Of a stretch of 64,000 nucleotides of DNA, positions 60,513 through 64,000 are shown piece after piece. Source of the DNA: Cephalotus follicularis (lineage: Eukaryota; Streptophyta; Magnoliopsida; Oxalidales; Cephalotaceae); assembly GCA_001972305.1 (NCBI GenBank), contig BDDD01000039.1, positions 702,274 through 766,273 on the forward strand. Reading direction: 5' to 3'. The notes beneath the pieces are model-generated. The model saw only the letters and a program-made list of their open reading frames with translations, did no database searches and was not told where the DNA came from. Position 1 is the stretch's first letter, and every line of letters starts with the position of its first letter. The position numbers were made by a program, and so were the translations under genes.

Positions 60513-61460
60513 ACACCCGAACCCCCCGAGCGTAGGGTCATACTACGGATCCCTTGAACTATTTGCCAATTTACACAATAGCAATCATTTTCCATAATTA
60601 ATATCTTACATGGAAACTTGGGTCATTACAGGTTCCCTATTGTTTTTGGTAGTGTATAGTCTATGGTGACTAGTAGGTCTTTGCCTAAGTTGTATCCTTA
60701 AACCTGAGCAACTGCCCTGCGTTGTGCAGTGACTTCATGGCTTTGATTTCTGCCTTCCCTAGCATTAGCCATGTACTGGCAAAAGGGTTGTCTTTGGGTC
60801 ACGTTGGAGCTGCATTGAGTCGTATGAGCGAAGTTTGCAATATGGAATCATCATAGTCGTAATGATGGATGAATGGCTCTATATGATCTTGACCATTGCT
60901 GACTGAAATCCTTGCCAGGTGTAGGCGGATTGCATATCGTGTGATTCCGGGGAGGTCCACCAAACTCACAATTTGTTCACAAATTTATATGGTCACGGTA
61001 TTTCTATGGCGGACATTTAACTCACACCCTAGTCCATGGTCGGAGCCAATAGAGATGAGGGTTACATGACACATATGTCAAAGACGGGCTTAAAGCTCTG
61101 GCTATCTAGTTAACGACCGATAGACATTGTGATACACGGATCCAGGGGTGATGAGAGCTCACACTAGGGCCATCTTGTGAATAGTCGAGATGACTATTAG
61201 GACTGTCGTACCAGAACTCGGGATGTTCTGAGAAATTTATCAGCGTACCGGATATCGACCAAGCTTTCCGGGTCCTGCCTGACTTTGAACATGTTGACGT
61301 GTGATGGATACATGTCATTTAGGGAAAGGACAACATCATGGAGATGTTGCTTTGTTAGTGAGTATTTCATATGCTGGATTTAGGTCCATGCAAAGCCACG
61401 ATGAAATATTGCATGCGAAAGGTTGTGAAAATAGAAGAGATCGTCTCATCTTTGTCTTAG

Positions 61461-61995
61461 GCGTCGACGCCATGGAGAGCAAGCATCGACACCATGTCTA
61501 GTTGATTTACTGGGCGTTAACGTAAATGGCATGCATTGACGCTGATAAAACTAGTTGCTTTTCACGTTGATGCCATGAGGGATACACGTCGACGCCATAA
61601 CTACATAGAGTCCCTGGGCGTTAACGCCATGGAGGGCATGAGTTGACGATTCAAAAACCAGTGACTTATGCATTGGCGCCATAAGGTTTATGCGTCGACG
61701 CTAAGACAGACAAAGACTTAGCGCCTATTTCATCTTATCATTGGCATTGATGCCTAAGATAGGATGAGACACATGGCATTGATGCCATGAGGGCTGACAT
61801 ATAGCTTGTCACCAAATTTGAGAAAAATTGGTTTGACTTTTTGGGATAAAGTAGGAGAGAGAAAGTCAGACTATAAATAGCTTGAGAGAAGCTTGTTCAA
61901 CACATAAGAGGCTTGCTTTTTCTCTCTCTTCCCTGTTGTGCATTCTCTTCTTGCTGCTAGCGTACGCGTTGACACCATGGGTTAAGCGTCGACGC
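61461..61995. repeat. GCGTCGACGC-type cluster in Copia-3 3' LTR
   Basis: Homologous to the cluster at 51461-51990. Perfect GCGTCGACGC copies are at 61461, 61692 and 61986, and CGTCGACGCC at 61587. Comparison of the two LTRs shows CG-to-TG or CA changes at several motif positions, consistent with decay of methylated CpG. Confidence 0.85.
61871..61880 (+). promoter_or_regulatory. TATA box of Copia-3 3' LTR
   Basis: CTATAAATAG is identical to the 5' LTR copy at 51865-51874. Confidence 0.65.
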
Positions 61996-62784
61996 CAAAA
62001 TCGCCTGGATTGAAGAGCAGCCATTTTCAACCATCCTTTTACCCCTCAAAGCTCTATATAGGTGGAGATGATTTGTTCCTTGCATCTCATCTTTATCTAT
62101 AGAGTTTATAGTGTAGGATAAACACTTAAACCTCTATCACCATCTTCCTTGTGCGTGGCTTAAGGAGGAGCTTGGAGCTATAATGGAGATTTGGGATTAA
62201 AGTGAAGAAGGCGCTCTTGAAGGAAGGAGGCATCACTTGAGGTAACGAATTTCTTGTTTTGCTTCTTGTGGATTCAGATTGCAGCTAGGGTTTGCCAACC
62301 CTAGCTAAACCCAAGATGAATGTTTTGTTTTGTCTTGTGTTAGAATTTCTTGTTATGGGGTAAGCTTGAAATTTCGGGTTGCGGCTAGTGTATGCCTACC
62401 CTGGCCGAACCCCCTGGTTTTGTGGAGGAACAGCTTCCATCCCTTAGGGTTAGGGATAGCCTTGGTTCGGGTTTGTGGGTCAATTTCTTAGGGTTTGTGT
62501 GTGTTCCCTTTATGCAATTGTTAGTGACCAAAGTGAGAGTTTACGGCAACTCTTACTCTAGACCCGTTTCTCCCTTCTGCTTGGGTTGTTGTGTTGGTTT
62601 GACTACATGCTCTATTAGAGTTCCTGGGCGTATTGGGACAATTGTGGACATTGGTTAGGGTAACACATTGCTTGGGGATCAATCATTTGATTGAAAATTA
62701 TAATTGACCACCCTATACACCTAATGCCCATAATATATATGTGTTTCGCTTACGCTGCGCTTAGAGCCTATGTCGTTCCGAGAA

Positions 62785-63411
62785 ACGAGATCTGTGTGCT
62801 TGTGATAAAAGCTCTTTCTTTAGCTCATTGTCTGTTGGAACACAAACTCTTCCTAGGTACCTCAACATACCATCAGTAATCTGGGAGAAATCATGTTTCA
62901 GGCCTCCATCTATGGCTGAGGCTCCTTTCAGCAACTCTACTCCAGAGAATTGAGCATCTCATATCCGATCAAGCAACAACGACTGTGCATGGATAGAAGA
63001 AAGTGTCTACCATCTATCCTACGACTCAAGCCATCCACGTCTACATCCCCCTTCCCCGAGTGGTACTCAATATCACAATATTATTTGTTGAGTAGCTCAA
63101 ACCATCTCCTCTATCTCATGTTCAACTTTTCCTACAAAACGAGGTGCTTTAGGCTCTTATGGTCCGCATAAACTACAAACTTTGTGCCATAAAGGTAGTG
63201 ACGCCATTTGGGAGGAGAAAATATGATGGCAACCAACTCAAGATCATGTATTGAGTGGTTCACTTCATGAGGTTTAATCTTCCTGGATGCATAAGCTCTC
63301 ACTTTACCATATTGCATAAGGACACATCCAAGTCCTTTTCCTGAAGCAATTTGATAACACACTATACCCAAGAAACTACAAACTTTAGAAACATTCTCTA
63401 GCCATTTCCAA
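62785..63411 (-). pseudogene. Gypsy D RNase H and integrase zinc-finger start
   Basis: The minus strand has an RNase H fragment at 63132-63371 ([42 protein letters not shown] and DHKSLKHL). Further left, pieces lead to the integrase zinc finger (SQAHRSR, about 62790-62815). Copia-3 cuts it on the left and LTR G on the right. The fossil is broken. Confidence 0.88.
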
Positions 63412-64000
63412 TGTAACGCCCGGCATTTTCTTGGATGTAATATTTCTATTTATGATGTAATATTAACTTTGGAATAATGAGAACATTGAGTTTTGACTTG
63501 AAAGATGCTTGAAAACCCTAATTATGGACTTAGAAATGGAGTGTGTATGTTAAAGCCTGAAACGGCGCAGTTTTGACCAAAAGACATCGACGTCTTCTTA
63601 TTAGCCGCCGTGCTAATAACCTGTTGATTACTTAGCCGCTGTGCTAGTAACCTGCTGTTGGTTTGGTCGCCATGCTAAACAACTTACAGAGGACTTGCTC
63701 CAAAACCGTTCGCAAACGGGGACGGAATAAGAGTGCGTGGCGTTGGGGCCAGGAGGTGGCGACGGTCATGACGAATGGACTGTCTGGTTCCTTTTGGGAA
63801 CATATTTACTGCTTGTGTTGATATATCTTACGAGCTATACCTGTACTGTGAGCATGCATATATTTTTATATGTACACACTGGAATATTTTACTGTAAAAA
63901 TCACATGACATGACTCATCTTTATGCATTCATTCATGATACTCTTTATCTTATGACTTGAACTGTATTTATGGGTTTATTCACTTAGCCGAGTGAGGACA
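63412..64000 (+). mobile_element. Gypsy LTR G, left part, runs off window
   Basis: Starts TGTAACGCCCGGCATTTTC at 63412 and resembles the Gypsy-1 LTR start (TGTAATGCCCAGGAATTTC). It includes GCCGTGCTAATAACCTG-type short repeats (63603-63690) and a conserved CTTAGCCGAGTGAGGACA stretch at the window end, which is near the LTR 3' end in related families. TCCAA at 63407-63411 is a candidate target duplication. Confidence 0.78.

Larger units (their letters stand above)
58269..60630 (-). mobile_element. Solo Gypsy-type LTR in Copia-3 3' LTR
   Basis: On the minus strand this 2362-bp LTR starts TGTAATGACCC at 60630 and ends GGGTCGTTATA at 58269. It carries a GC-rich hairpin block near its start (60441-60512), a GCGTCGACGC-type cluster (60017-60390) and a putative TATA region around 59815-59825 (TATTTAATG). 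No internal region is attached. The Gypsy assignment is from LTR length and ends only. Confidence 0.83.
36160..62784 (+). mobile_element. Copia-3, heavily decayed, interrupted
   Basis: This plus-strand Copia element has LTRs of 2689 and 2690 bp once insertions are removed. It has a primer-binding-site variant at 52781-52791, a 4.9-kb internal region and a polypurine tract (GTGGGAGA, about 57719-57726). Gypsy A sits in the 5' LTR and a solo LTR in the 3' LTR. It lies in the integrase zinc-finger region of Gypsy D. The first roughly 200 bp of the LTRs differ at about 9% of sites by eye. No clear target duplication survives. Internal coding regions carry many breaks. Confidence 0.85.
57728..62784 (+). 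mobile_element. Copia-3 3' LTR with solo LTR inside
   Basis: LTR sequence is at 57728-58268 and 60636-62784, starting TGTTGGATTTGGG. It shows the uninterrupted site for Gypsy A near 60908, while the 5' LTR shows the uninterrupted site for the solo LTR near 36709. Confidence 0.88.
27396..63411 (-). mobile_element. Gypsy D, chromovirus, interrupted and broken
   Basis: This minus-strand Tekay/Del-like element has its 3' LTR at 27396-34843, integrase at 34844-36159, and integrase zinc finger plus RNase H at 62785-63411. A LINE sits in the LTR, Copia-3 splits the integrase zinc-finger region, and LTR G cuts the RNase H side, so the upstream half lies beyond the window. TAATG at 27391-27395 is the candidate left target duplication. 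Several breaks are visible in the coding part. Confidence 0.85.

Overview
This window is plant nuclear DNA, almost certainly from an angiosperm with a large, retrotransposon-rich genome. The main evidence is chromovirus-type Ty3/Gypsy pol with a chromodomain-like tail, Ty1/Copia gag and pol remnants, tRNA-Met-type primer binding sites, very long LTRs (1.3 to 3.5 kb) and an L1-type LINE with a zf-RVT tail. I find no host gene, tRNA gene or rRNA gene. Nearly every base can be assigned to a transposable element. The many short open frames are remnants of element proteins or chance frames inside LTRs.

The layout is one nest of insertions. The outermost visible element is Copia-1 (minus; 15078-17790), which runs out of the window on both sides. 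To its left its LTR is interrupted by Gypsy LTR C (14313-15077). C is interrupted by Gypsy-1 (plus; 1324-14312), a chromovirus. Gypsy-1 in turn holds the Copia-2 LTR (minus; 56-1323) in its 5' LTR and a solo LTR of family F (4910-8384) in pol. To the right, Copia-1 is interrupted by gag-only Gypsy B (minus; from 17791). The right LTR of B holds a solo Copia LTR (21921-23577), a solo LTR of family A (23675-26057) and Gypsy D (minus; from 27396). D holds a LINE (29543-34014), Copia-3 (plus; 36160-62784) and another Gypsy LTR, G (63412 onward). The 5' LTR of Copia-3 holds Gypsy A (plus; 36973-50897), and A holds the LARD-like element F (minus; 41197-48184). The 3' LTR of Copia-3 holds a solo LTR (58269-60630). 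The chain Copia-1 > B > D > Copia-3 > A > F is six levels deep.

The boundaries rest on short target-site duplications (CGCAT, ATAGA, GAAAT, GGATC/GGTTC and a 16-bp LINE duplication) and on paired LTRs, one of which often preserves the uninterrupted site. LTR divergence counted by eye falls with depth: B about 11%, Copia-3 about 9%, A about 5%, F about 4%.

The most unusual signal is a set of short CpG-bearing palindromes with the core GTCGAC. CAGTCGACTG is clustered in the Copia-2 LTR. GCGTCGACGC and near relatives are clustered in the LTRs of Copia-3, Gypsy-1 and the 58269-60630 solo LTR, with a single copy in D. In three of these families the cluster lies just upstream of a TATA-like box. 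Other notable items are a roughly 70-bp degenerate array in the family F LTR, a GC-rich double hairpin in a solo LTR, two gag-only Gypsy elements, and a LARD with almost no coding capacity.
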